This document shows, piece by piece, positions 42,866 to 52,856 of a DNA stretch of 64,000 nucleotides (positions within the stretch are counted from its first letter, which is position 1; every line of letters begins with the position of its first letter). A program made the translations under genes and the position numbers. This DNA comes from Ignavibacterium sp037440165 (GTDB lineage: Bacteria > Bacteroidota > Ignavibacteria > Ignavibacteriales > Ignavibacteriaceae), in assembly GCF_037440165.1 (NCBI RefSeq), contig NZ_JBBIUQ010000003.1, positions 123,712 to 187,711 on the forward strand, written 5' to 3'. The notes under the pieces are model-generated. The model ran no database searches. It was given only the letters and a program-made list of their open reading frames with translations, and was not told the origin of the DNA.

Positions 42866-44878
42866 CTATCCAACTATTTTTTTGAGACGATTTATTTCAT
42901 CTCTAAGAAATGCAGCTCTTTCAAAATCAAGATCCTTGGCTGCTTGATACATTTCATCAGTTAATTGTTCAATCAAATCTTTCTTCTGATCGTTGCTCAT
43001 ATATTTAAGAACTGGTTCAGCAACTTTTGAAAAGGAATAATCTGGTTTGTCTTCTTTCTTTCTTACTTCTGCTAAAGATGTTGATGAAAGGATTTCCTCA
43101 ACAGTTTTATAGATTGTTTCTGGTTTGATACCATGTTTCTCATTATACTCCTGCTGAAGTTTTCTTCTTCTGTTTGTTTCTTCAATTGTCTTCCGCATTG
43201 ATTCGGTTATAATATCAGCATACATAATCACTTTACCATTAACATTTCGTGCAGTTCTTCCGGCAGTTTGCATAAGTGAGCGTGCACTTCTCAGAAAACC
43301 TTCTTTATCAGCATCGATAATTGCAACTAAAGAAACCTCTGGTAAATCAAGACCTTCTCTAAGAAGATTAACTCCGACTAAAACATCAAAAGCACCAAGC
43401 CGTAAATCGCGAAGTATTTCTACCCTTTCGAGTGAATCTATATCGCTGTGAATGTAACGAACCTGAATTCCAATCTTGTCCAGATAATCAGCTAAGTCTT
43501 CCGCCATTTTTTTTGTGAGAGTTGTTACAAGTGTTCGCTCTTTCCTTTCAACTCGTTTCCTGATTTCAGCAATAAGATCATCAATTTGACCTTTAATTGG
43601 TCGTACTTCAATTTCAGGATCAAGTAATCCGGTTGGACGAATAATTTGTTCAACGATCACTCCACCAGATTTTTCAAGTTCATAATCTCCCGGAGTTGCA
43701 CTAACAAATATTACCTGATTAAGCATTGATTCAAATTCTTCAAACTTCATTGGGCGATTATCCAATGCTGAAGGCAGCCTGAAACCATATTCAACCAAGG
43801 TTTCTTTCCGGCTTCTGTCGCCATTATACATTCCTCGTATTTGCGGAATTGTAACGTGTGATTCATCAATTACCATCAAAAAATCATCAGGGAAATAATC
43901 AAGCAGGTTAAATGGCCTCGTTCCCGGAGCTCGTCCATCCATATGTCGTGAATAGTTTTCAATCCCACTGCAATAACCAATTTCTTTCATCATCTCGATA
44001 TCGAATCTGGTTCGTTGTTCAAGTCGTGCAGCTTCAAGATATTTTTCCATTCTGTTTAGTTCATCTAGTCTTTCCTTCAGTTCAAGCTCAATGTTATGAA
44101 TAGCTTTTTGCATCTGATCTCTGTCAGTAACAAAGTACTTAGCAGGATAAATCGGGACTGATTCGACTTCACTCAATACTTTCCCTGTTTCGGCGTCAAT
44201 TATAGAAATCTTTTCCACTTCATTATCCCAGAGCGATATCCTGATTGCTTCTTCATTTTGGTAAGCAGGAATTATTTCAACAACATCACCTCTTGCCCTG
44301 AATGTTCCTCTTCCGAACTCAGCATCGTTCCTCACATAGTAAATGTCTACAAGTTGGCGAAGAAATTTTTTCTTATCAATCTTTTCGCCTTTTCTTACGA
44401 AGATAATCTGATTAGCATATTCATCCGGTGCACCGATGCCGTATATGCAGCTTACACTTGCAACAACAATCACATCTTTTCTTCCCTCAATCAGAGCTGT
44501 GGTAGCTTTTAACCTTAATCTGTCGATTTCCTCGTTTATGGAAAAATCTTTTTCAATGTACAAATCTCTTGAAACAACATAAGCTTCAGGCTGATAATAA
44601 TCGTAGTAGCTAATGAAGAACTCTACTGCATTATGAGGAAAGAATGATTTGAATTCCGAATAAAGTTGTGCTGCTAAAGTTTTATTGTGTGAAATAACCA
44701 AAGTTGGTTTGTTCACCTGTGCAATGACATTTGAAATGGTAAAAGTTTTACCGCTGCCTGTTACACCTAGCAGTGTCTGAAATTTATCACCTCGTTTTAT
44801 TCCTTCAACAAGCTGCTTTATTGCTTCTGGCTGATCACCTGCAGGAGCGTAATTTGATACAATTTTAAAATCATGCAT
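42866..44878 (-). CDS. uvrB: Excinuclease ABC subunit B UvrB
   Basis: This is a full-length UvrB of 670 residues. Walker A GVTGSGKT is at 38-45, the beta-hairpin YYDYYQPEAY lies at about 93-102, and helicase motifs (VIDESHVTIPQ, TAGRTARN) follow. A C-terminal UVR motif (YQAAKDLDFERAAFLRDEI) is present. It checks damage in nucleotide excision repair. It follows the CcmE-like gene by 3 bp. Confidence 0.97.
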   Translation of the reverse strand: MHDFKIVSNYAPAGDQPEAIKQLVEGIKRGDKFQTLLGVTGSGKTFTISNVIAQVNKPTLVISHNKTLAAQLYSEFKSFFPHNAVEFFISYYDYYQPEAYVVSRDLYIEKDFSINEEIDRLRLKATTALIEGRKDVIVVASVSCIYGIGAPDEYANQIIFVRKGEKIDKKKFLRQLVDIYYVRNDAEFGRGTFRARGDVVEIIPAYQNEEAIRISLWDNEVEKISIIDAETGKVLSEVESVPIYPAKYFVTDRDQMQKAIHNIELELKERLDELNRMEKYLEAARLEQRTRFDIEMMKEIGYCSGIENYSRHMDGRAPGTRPFNLLDYFPDDFLMVIDESHVTIPQIRGMYNGDRSRKETLVEYGFRLPSALDNRPMKFEEFESMLNQVIFVSATPGDYELEKSGGVIVEQIIRPTGLLDPEIEVRPIKGQIDDLIAEIRKRVERKERTLVTTLTKKMAEDLADYLDKIGIQVRYIHSDIDSLERVEILRDLRLGAFDVLVGVNLLREGLDLPEVSLVAIIDADKEGFLRSARSLMQTAGRTARNVNGKVIMYADIITESMRKTIEETNRRRKLQQEYNEKHGIKPETIYKTVEEILSSTSLAEVRKKEDKPDYSFSKVAEPVLKYMSNDQKKDLIEQLTDEMYQAAKDLDFERAAFLRDEINRLKKIVG

Positions 44879-44881
44879 AAA

Positions 44882-45235
44882 CTAATCTATTTCAACACCG
44901 TGAGCGTGAAATCCGCTCTGAGTCAAATGTCCTTTTAATATTATCACTTCCGATTTATCAAAGTTTTCCGGCAACTGCAAATCACCTGATACCATCATTA
45001 CTTTTCCATTTCTGTCAACAACATAAAATACAAGTTCGCCACCCTGTTGAGTGATTCCTCTATCTGAAAGCAGTTTTACTTTGATGTCTTTTACAGCATA
45101 ATTATTTGGATCAAAATCACTGAATGAACCCAAATCAGATTTCCCGTCAAAATAAAAGGTGTAAATAACAATTAATACTAATCCAATCAGAATTGGTAAA
45201 ATTAATTTTTGTATTAGTTTCATATCTCTATCCAT
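44882..45235 (-). CDS. Membrane-anchored OB-fold protein, CcmE-like
   Basis: The 117-residue protein has an N-terminal membrane anchor (about 9-28, LILPILIGLVLIVIYTFYF) and a beta-rich domain with GGELVFYVVDRNGKVMMVSG and VIILKGHLTQSGFHAHGVE. The fold resembles CcmE, the haem chaperone of cytochrome c maturation. The HxxxY haem-binding C-terminal motif is not seen; the protein ends at GVEID. It may be a CcmE relative without haem attachment or a general OB-fold protein. Start could also be the ATG at 45223. Confidence 0.6.
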   Translation of the reverse strand: MDRDMKLIQKLILPILIGLVLIVIYTFYFDGKSDLGSFSDFDPNNYAVKDIKVKLLSDRGITQQGGELVFYVVDRNGKVMMVSGDLQLPENFDKSEVIILKGHLTQSGFHAHGVEID

Positions 45236-45301
45236 TTGTTATTAATTTGCGAGCAAATTTACTTAAAAGTAGTTCAATGGTTCAATGCAAAAGAGGAAAA
45301 A

Positions 45302-45670
45302 ATGCTTGATAAAAAATTCTGGATAATAATTTCTGCTGTTTCAGGATTTTCAGCTGTTGCAATCGGGGCTTTTGGAGCTCACGGACTTAAGGAAAAATTA
45401 ACAACTGAAATGCTTGAAGTTTATAAAACCGGCGTGCTTTATCATCTAATACACTCGGGTGTGTTATTATGTTTAGCTTTAACGGATAAAATCAAAACAC
45501 AACTTGCTTCAGTATTTTTTCTGCTCGGAATAATCCTTTTTTCTTTTTCACTTTATATCTACTCAACAAGCGGAGTTAAATTTTTTGCAATGATAACGCC
45601 ATTTGGAGGAGTTTCTTTTTTAGTGGGATGGATTATGATTATTATTTCCAGCTTAAAAATGACTAAATAA
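45302..45670 (+). CDS. DUF423 family small membrane protein
   Basis: The 122-residue protein has about four membrane helices and the family's hallmark AVAIGAFGAHGLKEKLT followed by YKTGVLYHLIHSGVLL. The frame is open from 45236, but AGAGG about 7 bp upstream of the ATG at 45302 and family length support this start. DUF423 (YgdD-like) proteins have no established function. Confidence 0.88.
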   Translation: MLDKKFWIIISAVSGFSAVAIGAFGAHGLKEKLTTEMLEVYKTGVLYHLIHSGVLLCLALTDKIKTQLASVFFLLGIILFSFSLYIYSTSGVKFFAMITPFGGVSFLVGWIMIIISSLKMTK

Positions 45671-45762
45671 TCACTAAATTTTTATTTACAAATTTCGATA
45701 TGATTTTCTTACCGAGTTATTATTAGTATTGAAAACTGTAATCCAATGGCTTATATTTGTTT

Positions 45763-46098
45763 ATGCTCATAACAATAGTAGAATTACCAGAGTTTATAAA
45801 AAGAGTTGGTAAAGAGTTAACTAACGAACAAAAAGATGACCTTCTTTATTTTCTTGCTTCTAATCCCAAGGCCGGAAATTTAATTCAAGACACAGGTGGA
45901 ATTAGGAAACTGAGATGGGGATCTAAAGGAAAAGGTAAAAGTGGTGGTTCACGAGTTATTTACTTTTACTATAATGAGAATATGCCATTGTTTTTGCTAA
46001 CTATTTTTGGGAAAAATGAAAAGCTGAATCTGTCAAAAACTGAGCGAAACGAATTATCTAAGCTCGTTAAAGAATTAGTAAAAAATTATAAGAGGTGA
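45763..46098 (+). CDS. RelE/HigB-type toxin
   Basis: The 111-residue protein matches the RelE/ParE superfamily of type II toxins (GNLIQDTGGIRKLRW, GGSRVIYFYYNENMPLFLLTIFGK). The basic, aromatic and strand layout fits mRNA interferases that cut at the ribosome. I chose the ATG at 45763 over a TTG two codons upstream. The antitoxin gene follows after 3 bp, and toxin-first order is typical of HigBA. Confidence 0.88.
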   Translation: MLITIVELPEFIKRVGKELTNEQKDDLLYFLASNPKAGNLIQDTGGIRKLRWGSKGKGKSGGSRVIYFYYNENMPLFLLTIFGKNEKLNLSKTERNELSKLVKELVKNYKR

Positions 46099-46101
46099 AA
46101 A

Positions 46102-46389
46102 ATGGGTAAAGCTTTCAAAAGTCTAAATCAGGGTATGAAGGAAGCCATTGAATATTCAAAAGGAAATAAACAGGGCTCAAAGGAATTTCGACCAAAACAT
46201 ATTGATGTTAAAAAACTTCGGAGACGAATTGGAATGAGTCAGACAGAATTTGCAAGTTCGTTTGGAATTAGTCTTGGAACACTTAGACATTGGGAAAGAG
46301 GAGATAGATATCCTCAGGGTCCTGCTTTAGTATTATTAAACCTTTTATCAAAAGATCCAAATAAGGTTTTGGAGGTTTTAAATAACTGA
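46102..46389 (+). CDS. Xre-family antitoxin (HigA/NadS-like)
   Basis: The 95-residue DNA-binding protein has a C-terminal HTH_3 domain (about 35-90, MSQTEFASSFGISLGTLRHWERGDRYPQGPA). It pairs with the toxin encoded immediately upstream and probably represses its own promoter. GAGGTG stands 5 bp upstream of the ATG. Confidence 0.9.
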   Translation: MGKAFKSLNQGMKEAIEYSKGNKQGSKEFRPKHIDVKKLRRRIGMSQTEFASSFGISLGTLRHWERGDRYPQGPALVLLNLLSKDPNKVLEVLNN

Positions 46390-46653
46390 GTGAAATCACA
46401 GGTTTTTTTGAGATTGATACAAAACCAACTTCTGATGCAAAACAATTCCCATTGTCAATAGATACTGTTCTAAAACCTTTAACTGACAAATATAAAATTT
46501 ATGCCCCAGATTTTTAAAGAAGCACAATTCAAATAATAAAAAATCCAATATCCCTTAGTTAAAACTTTCCTTATAAAGCAATTCATAAATTGCATTGCCC
46601 TCTGTTTGACAATATATTTGTGAGTTAATTTTTAAGCATTATTAATTGACAGG

Positions 46654-49245
46654 ATGCCTTTGAAAAGTAAGTTTTTATTACTGTTGCTGCAGTTTTTTAT
46701 TTATTTAAGTCTCACCATTTATCCACAAGTTATTTTCAGAGATTTACCTAATTACAAAATAAATACAGCAGATTTACTGTTTTTTGATAAAACTGAATCG
46801 AGAGATATCATTCTATTGAACGGAGTCTGGAAGGTATTTCCTAAAAATGACCCTGAGAAATCGGTAAACATAAATGTACCATCAGTTTTTAAAGGTTCAG
46901 GAGAATTTATTTTTCAAAAGAGCTTCAGGTTAACTGACAAACAGATAAAAGAAAAACAAGTTGATCTGGTTTTCTTTGGGTTGAATTATTCCGCTGATGT
47001 GTCTCTGAATAAAGTTATCATCTACAGACATACCGGAGGAGATCTTCCTTTCACTGTGAAACTTCCTCGCGATATTCTGAAAGCTGATGCTGAGAATATT
47101 ATTTCAGTCTCACTCGTTTATAAACTTGATGCGGAAAATACAATCCCTCTTAAACAAAGATTTTTCTTCCCTCAGAATTTTGGTGGATTGATTCGCGATG
47201 TGTATCTGCATCTTAAACCAAATGTGAATATTCAAAAGCATGATTTCAGTACTTCAATAGACTTTAAGAATAATAAAGCATCATTTGTTCTAATATCTCA
47301 AATCGTTAATAATGAGTTCAGAAGTATAAATGATACTGTTCCCGAACAAAATAATTTTACTCTAATCACTCAGATCTATTCTCCTGATAACAAATCAGTT
47401 GTAGCAACAGATAAAAAAGATTTTGAACTTAAACGCAACAGAGAAATTCAGATTTCAAACTCACTTTCAATTTCTAATCCTGTTTTATGGACACCAGACA
47501 ATCCGCAATCATATCTCATAAGGCACGAAGTTTACAGAGCCGGAAATCTTATTGACAGATTTGATCAGAGTATTGCGCTTTTCTCAATTACAGCTACAGA
47601 TAAAAATCTGATTTTGAATGATCAACCTTATTCATTTAATGGTGTTACATACATTCCATCTTTCAAGACTTACGGCGGAATGATGACTTATACGCAGATG
47701 GAAAATGATATCCAGAAAATTAAAGAAAGCGGCTTTAACTCTGTTAGATTTGCAAAATCAATTCCTCATCCTTATTTACTTAAACTTTGTGAGACTTATG
47801 GACTAATTCCGGTTATCGAGTTACCTCTTGCTAATATTCCCGAAGGATTATCCAGTTCAGTTAACTTTTCTGCAAGAGTTAAAAGTTACCTTAATCTTCT
47901 ACTTGATGCTTATGGAAAGTATTCATCATTTAGGGTACTAAACCTTGGAACATCATTTATTTACAAATCTGAAGCTCATCGCTCTTTTCTGAATAACATA
48001 TCCTCATTTGTAAAATCTAAAAGAAATCTTCTGATCGCTGCTTCGTTTTTTGGATTCGATGCAAAGAAAATTGATGGTGTTGATTTATATGGAATAGAAA
48101 TTTTTAACAACTCTGTTAATGATAACAACGAACACATAAAAACCCTCCAGGAAGAAATCGGGAAAGGCAGATTTTTCATTTCTGAAGCAACATATACAGT
48201 AAACATTGGTCAAACCGACGGCTATGTGAATGATTATTCTTACGAAGCTCACGCAAAATTCTTTGAAGATCTTTTAAACTTTGCATCTGAGATAAATCTT
48301 TCCGGATATTTCATCAATACAATGTTCGATGTGCGGGGAGATTACACATCTCTTACTTCTGGTTATGATGAAGATAATGTTTATAAAATTGGCTTAATCT
48401 CAGAAGACAGAAAACAAGAACGCTTAGCTTACAAGGTTGTTTCCGCTAAATTAAGAAATGCAGAAAGAGTTACAATTCCAATTGGTGCTAAAAAAGATGA
48501 TGCACCAATGAGTTTTATTGTAACAGGACTTGTACTTGCTCTTATAATGGGAATACTTGTAAACTCAGGAAAGAAGTTTCGCGAAGATGCATCGAGAGCT
48601 TTGCTCAGACCTTATAATTTCTTTGCAGATGTTCGCGACCAGAGAATTATTTCTGCTTATCATTCAATTTATCTTGCACTTGTTATCAGTCTTGTTAATG
48701 CCTTGATTGTAAGCAATATTCTTTTCTATCTGAAAACAAGTTTCTTCTTCGAAAAGTTTTTGCTCTCTTTTGGAAGTCCCGCAATTATGAGCGCAATAAG
48801 TTATCTTTCCTGGCATCCATTCAACGCAATTATTTGGTTGTTCATTGTTACTATAATGATAATGATTTTGTTGATGCTCCTGATAAAAGCTGCAGCATTT
48901 TTTGTAAAGACAAAGGTTTATATTTCCAGCACTTTCTTCACAGTTGTGTGGGCACTTCTTCCAATTGTTCTATTAATTCCTGCAGGAATTGTTTTATACA
49001 GATTACTGAATGCGGATATTGCAAACACATATATTTTCATTTCTCTTTTGCTCATTAATCTCTGGCTGCTTTACCGTTTGATAAAAGGTATCTATGTAAT
49101 TTATGATGTTAATCCATCTCCAGTATATTTTTATAGCGCTGTGTTTATTCTTGCAGTTTTTACTGTTATAATTATTTATTACGAAGTAACGAGTTCAGTT
49201 ATTGAAAACATTTTACTCACATTAAAACAATTTAATATCATTTAG
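46654..49245 (+). CDS. GH2-like protein with multi-helix membrane C-terminus, probably inactive
   Basis: The 863-residue protein has a signal peptide (cleavage near residue 26), a GH2 sugar-binding jelly roll (about 45-190), a GH2 immunoglobulin-like domain (about 195-310) and a TIM barrel (about 315-600). In the barrel the canonical SLGNE motif is replaced by NLGTS at 430-434, so the acid/base glutamate is absent. The nucleophile-like Glu511 in FFISEATYT remains. From about 625 on, five to six membrane helices follow, an unusual addition for GH2. It may bind rather than cleave glycans or act as an anchored sensor. The domain call is firm; the function is unknown. Confidence 0.8.
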   Translation: MPLKSKFLLLLLQFFIYLSLTIYPQVIFRDLPNYKINTADLLFFDKTESRDIILLNGVWKVFPKNDPEKSVNINVPSVFKGSGEFIFQKSFRLTDKQIKEKQVDLVFFGLNYSADVSLNKVIIYRHTGGDLPFTVKLPRDILKADAENIISVSLVYKLDAENTIPLKQRFFFPQNFGGLIRDVYLHLKPNVNIQKHDFSTSIDFKNNKASFVLISQIVNNEFRSINDTVPEQNNFTLITQIYSPDNKSVVATDKKDFELKRNREIQISNSLSISNPVLWTPDNPQSYLIRHEVYRAGNLIDRFDQSIALFSITATDKNLILNDQPYSFNGVTYIPSFKTYGGMMTYTQMENDIQKIKESGFNSVRFAKSIPHPYLLKLCETYGLIPVIELPLANIPEGLSSSVNFSARVKSYLNLLLDAYGKYSSFRVLNLGTSFIYKSEAHRSFLNNISSFVKSKRNLLIAASFFGFDAKKIDGVDLYGIEIFNNSVNDNNEHIKTLQEEIGKGRFFISEATYTVNIGQTDGYVNDYSYEAHAKFFEDLLNFASEINLSGYFINTMFDVRGDYTSLTSGYDEDNVYKIGLISEDRKQERLAYKVVSAKLRNAERVTIPIGAKKDDAPMSFIVTGLVLALIMGILVNSGKKFREDASRALLRPYNFFADVRDQRIISAYHSIYLALVISLVNALIVSNILFYLKTSFFFEKFLLSFGSPAIMSAISYLSWHPFNAIIWLFIVTIMIMILLMLLIKAAAFFVKTKVYISSTFFTVVWALLPIVLLIPAGIVLYRLLNADIANTYIFISLLLINLWLLYRLIKGIYVIYDVNPSPVYFYSAVFILAVFTVIIIYYEVTSSVIENILLTLKQFNII

Positions 49246-49250
49246 GTCAA

Positions 49251-52200
49251 TTGTATTTATCTAAGTTAGAAATATTTGGTTTCAAATCCTTTGCACAGAA
49301 GACTGTAATAAGTTTTAACGAAGGCATAACTTCCATCGTTGGACCGAATGGATGCGGTAAAACCAATGTTGTTGACGCTATTAGATGGTGTCTTGGTGAA
49401 CAGAGAAGTGGTGTATTACGAAGCGATAAAATGGAAAATGTTATTTTCAATGGAACGATTAACCGAAAGCCAATGGGAATGGCAGAAGTTTCTCTCACAA
49501 TTCAGAACACAAAAGGAATTCTTCCAACCGAATATACAGATGTTACAATTACCCGGCGAATATTCCGTTCGGGCGAAAGCGAATATCTGCTTAATAAAAA
49601 CATCTGCCGATTAAAAGATATTACAAATCTTTTCATTGATACCGGAATCGGTGCAAATGCTTATTCTGTTATTGAATTGAAAATGGTTGAAACCATCCTA
49701 AGCAGTAAAGCTGAGGAACGAAGAATCCTTTTCGAAGAAGCCGCTGGTGTAAACAAATACAAGCTCAGAAGAAGACTTGCACTTCGAAAACTAGATGAGG
49801 TAAAAGCTGATTTAACCAGAGTAAACGACATTGTTTCTGAAGTCGAAAAGAAAGTTAATTCACTCGAAAGGCAAGCTAAAAAAGCAGATAAGCACAACAT
49901 CCTTTCCACTCAGCTCCGGGAACTTGAACTTGATTTAGCTGAAAGAGAGTTTGCCCTTTTCCACATAAAGATCGATGAACTTAAAAAATCGCGTGAAGAA
50001 AATTTTCAAAGAAAAATTCAGATTGAATCTGATATTGCCCGGCTTGAAGATGAAATAAAAGATGCCCGAGAGAAACTTCTAATTATTGAAACCGAACTAA
50101 CAGAAAAAAGAAATCTGATTACAGAACAAACAGATAAAATTTATCAGGTTCAGAAATCTATTTCCGTTAAAGATGAAAGAAAAAATTCTTTAGAGAAAAA
50201 CAAAACTAAATTCTCAGAAGAACTAACTGAACTGGAGAATGAATTAAAGAGTGCTGAGGAACTGATAAAGAATGGAAAATCAATTCTTCAAAAACTTGAT
50301 GATGACTTAAAAGCTAAAGAACTTGAGAAGGAAAAAATTGAAAAAGAGCTAGCGCAACTTAATACCAAGCTTGAAGAGAAACGGAATGAATTAAAAATAC
50401 ATTCTGAAAATCTGCTCGAAAAAGTTAAAGTCATAAGCAATAAAGAAAATGATTTTAAAAATGTTGAGAAATCCTTAAATGACTTTTACAGCCGAATAGA
50501 AAAACTTAATGAAAAGATTCAGAAAATTTCCAACACGATAGCAAAAACTGTTGGTTTTGTGGAAGAGCTTGGAAGCGAGAGAGATGAAACAAAAAGAAAG
50601 ATAGATGAAGCCGAGCAGCTTTATGTGCAAAAGCAAAATGAAAAGCTTAAACTTGAAAGTGAACTCACACATCTTAAAGAAAAAGAACTCGAGCAAAAAA
50701 GTTTAATTAAAGCTCTCAAGGAAAAAGTTGAATTCATACAAAATCTTATTGAGAATCTTGAAGGAGTTTCAAAAGGCGCAAAAGCACTGCTTGAAAACAA
50801 ATCTTTACTCAACGGCGAAACAACTATTCTTGCACACATTGGAAATACCGATGAGAAATATCGTTTTGCTGTTGAAGCATCGCTACGCAATAATCTGAAT
50901 AATATTCTTGTTGAAACAATTGATGATTTGCTCAAAGGAATAGATTATCTGCGCAGTAAAAAAATTGGTAAAGCTTCTTTTTTCTTCCCGCCAAATGGAA
51001 ATGATCAAAAGAAAAGTATCTTTGACAGAATACAGAATTATATAGTGAAAAGAAAAGCTGATAAGCTAGGTGCGGAAAATGGTTTTGTTGGCTGGACAAT
51101 TCAGTTCGTTGAGACTGAGCCCAAATGGAAAAGCTTCTTCGATAAAATTCTTCAGCGAACTTGTATAGTTGATGAATTGAATACAGCATTTGAACTATAT
51201 AAAAAATATCCCGAACTCAATTTTTCAACTCTTAATGGTGATTTCATCTCATCTAATGGAATCATTGAAGCAGGCAGTGAACCAAAACTTGATGATTCGC
51301 TTTTTGGAAGAAAGCAGCTTCTTGAAAATCTTAAAAATGAATTGCCTGTTCACGAACGAAAACTTATTGAACTTCAGAAAGAAATTCTGTGGAAGGAAGA
51401 ACAGCTTAATGGAATTGACTTGACAGTGCTCTCAGAGCGCGGAAGAATGCTGGTGAATGATCTGGCAAATATTGAAAAGCAAATAGCTCAGTTCGAGTAT
51501 GAAATAAAAAAATCTAATGACGAATCTGACAAAACTCAAAAGGAAATTCAGGAACTTGCTTCTCTTGCAAATGAACTTGATAATCAGAAAATAAAAGAAT
51601 CTCAGGAACTTGAAGCGTTAAAAGCAGAGCAGGAATTGCTGGATGCAAAGCAAAAATCACTTGAAGAAGAATTCAGAAAAGTAAGAAATGATGATGAACA
51701 GACTTTAACTATTCTGAATAATCTGAAAATCGAAATTGAAAGAACACACGGCGAAATAAAAAACACACATAACTCAATAACTCGTGCAGAAGAATCAATA
51801 TCATCAATAAAATCAAGCATTGAAAGAAGGAAGAATGATATTGCCTCTGCTGATGAAGATATAAATTTAATTTTGATTGAGCTTGAAACTGACGGCAGCA
51901 ATCTTCAATCACTAGAATCTGCAAAAGAAGAACTCAACCGGATGCTTGAAGCAGTTGATAATCGCTATAAAGAATCCCGCACTGAGGTAAATAAAAAAGA
52001 AAATCAATTAAAACAGTTCCGCAACGAAAGAGAGCAGCTTTCAAATCTTATTCATAAATCAGAAATAGACCTTAAAGAACTTGAGATGAAAAAAGAATCT
52101 CTGGTTGAGCACATCAGAGAAAACTATTCACTTAATCTTGAGAAAAAAACTTTTGATGATCTCGATACTTTTAACTTTACAGAGAGACATTCATTAGTCC

Positions 52201-52847
52201 AGGAGCTTAAGGAAAAGATAAAAGGTCTTGGTCCGATTAACCTTCTTGCTTATTCAGAATATGAAGAGGAAAAACAAAGATTAGAATTTTTACATAAGCA
52301 AAGAGATGATTTACTTGAATCGGAAAAAGATGTTGTAAAAACAATTGAAGAAATAAATCAGACAGCTCAGGCACAATTCAAAGAAACTTTTGATAAGATA
52401 AAGGAGAACTTTATCAAGATTTTCAGAACATTATTTGATCCGGGCGATGAAGCAGATTTGCGTTTAGAGGAAAATGAAGATCCTCTTGAAGCAAAAATTG
52501 AAATTATTGCCAAACCGAAAGGCAAAAGACCTCAGTCAATTGATTTGCTTTCAGGAGGAGAAAAGACTCTTACAGCAATTGCATTATTGTTTGCAATTTA
52601 TCTCGTAAAACCAAGTCCATTCTGTATTCTTGATGAAATTGATGCACCACTTGACGATGCAAACATTGATCGCTTTATGAGAATTTTACACGAATTTAAA
52701 AAAGATACTCAGTTTATAGTTGTAACCCACAATAAAAGAACAATGGAAGCTGCGGAGTCTATGTATGGAGTAACTATGCAGGAAGAAGGTGTTTCAAAAC
52801 TTGTTGCAGTTCGTTTTAATGAGGATTTTGATTTTGTGGATAAATAA
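49251..52847 (+). CDS. smc: Chromosome segregation protein SMC
   Basis: This is a full-length SMC of 1198 residues. Walker A is GPNGCGKTN near residue 31, the hinge spans about 500-670 between two long coiled coils, and the C-terminal head has the signature LLSGGEKTLTA and Walker B FCILDEIDAPLDDAN. The TTG start at 49251 is required to keep the conserved MYLSKLEIFGFKSF N-terminus; AGG lies 6 bp upstream. SMC compacts and segregates the chromosome. Confidence 0.96.
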   Translation: MYLSKLEIFGFKSFAQKTVISFNEGITSIVGPNGCGKTNVVDAIRWCLGEQRSGVLRSDKMENVIFNGTINRKPMGMAEVSLTIQNTKGILPTEYTDVTITRRIFRSGESEYLLNKNICRLKDITNLFIDTGIGANAYSVIELKMVETILSSKAEERRILFEEAAGVNKYKLRRRLALRKLDEVKADLTRVNDIVSEVEKKVNSLERQAKKADKHNILSTQLRELELDLAEREFALFHIKIDELKKSREENFQRKIQIESDIARLEDEIKDAREKLLIIETELTEKRNLITEQTDKIYQVQKSISVKDERKNSLEKNKTKFSEELTELENELKSAEELIKNGKSILQKLDDDLKAKELEKEKIEKELAQLNTKLEEKRNELKIHSENLLEKVKVISNKENDFKNVEKSLNDFYSRIEKLNEKIQKISNTIAKTVGFVEELGSERDETKRKIDEAEQLYVQKQNEKLKLESELTHLKEKELEQKSLIKALKEKVEFIQNLIENLEGVSKGAKALLENKSLLNGETTILAHIGNTDEKYRFAVEASLRNNLNNILVETIDDLLKGIDYLRSKKIGKASFFFPPNGNDQKKSIFDRIQNYIVKRKADKLGAENGFVGWTIQFVETEPKWKSFFDKILQRTCIVDELNTAFELYKKYPELNFSTLNGDFISSNGIIEAGSEPKLDDSLFGRKQLLENLKNELPVHERKLIELQKEILWKEEQLNGIDLTVLSERGRMLVNDLANIEKQIAQFEYEIKKSNDESDKTQKEIQELASLANELDNQKIKESQELEALKAEQELLDAKQKSLEEEFRKVRNDDEQTLTILNNLKIEIERTHGEIKNTHNSITRAEESISSIKSSIERRKNDIASADEDINLILIELETDGSNLQSLESAKEELNRMLEAVDNRYKESRTEVNKKENQLKQFRNEREQLSNLIHKSEIDLKELEMKKESLVEHIRENYSLNLEKKTFDDLDTFNFTERHSLVQELKEKIKGLGPINLLAYSEYEEEKQRLEFLHKQRDDLLESEKDVVKTIEEINQTAQAQFKETFDKIKENFIKIFRTLFDPGDEADLRLEENEDPLEAKIEIIAKPKGKRPQSIDLLSGGEKTLTAIALLFAIYLVKPSPFCILDEIDAPLDDANIDRFMRILHEFKKDTQFIVVTHNKRTMEAAESMYGVTMQEEGVSKLVAVRFNEDFDFVDK

Positions 52848-52856
52848 TTATTGCTG

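Noticed and set aside
46386..46517. Open frame of 43 codons after the antitoxin ending in YKIYAPDF
   Set aside because: It has no ATG, GTG or TTG start and an in-frame stop directly upstream. It looks codon-like and may be a remnant of a lost gene, but this cannot be shown.
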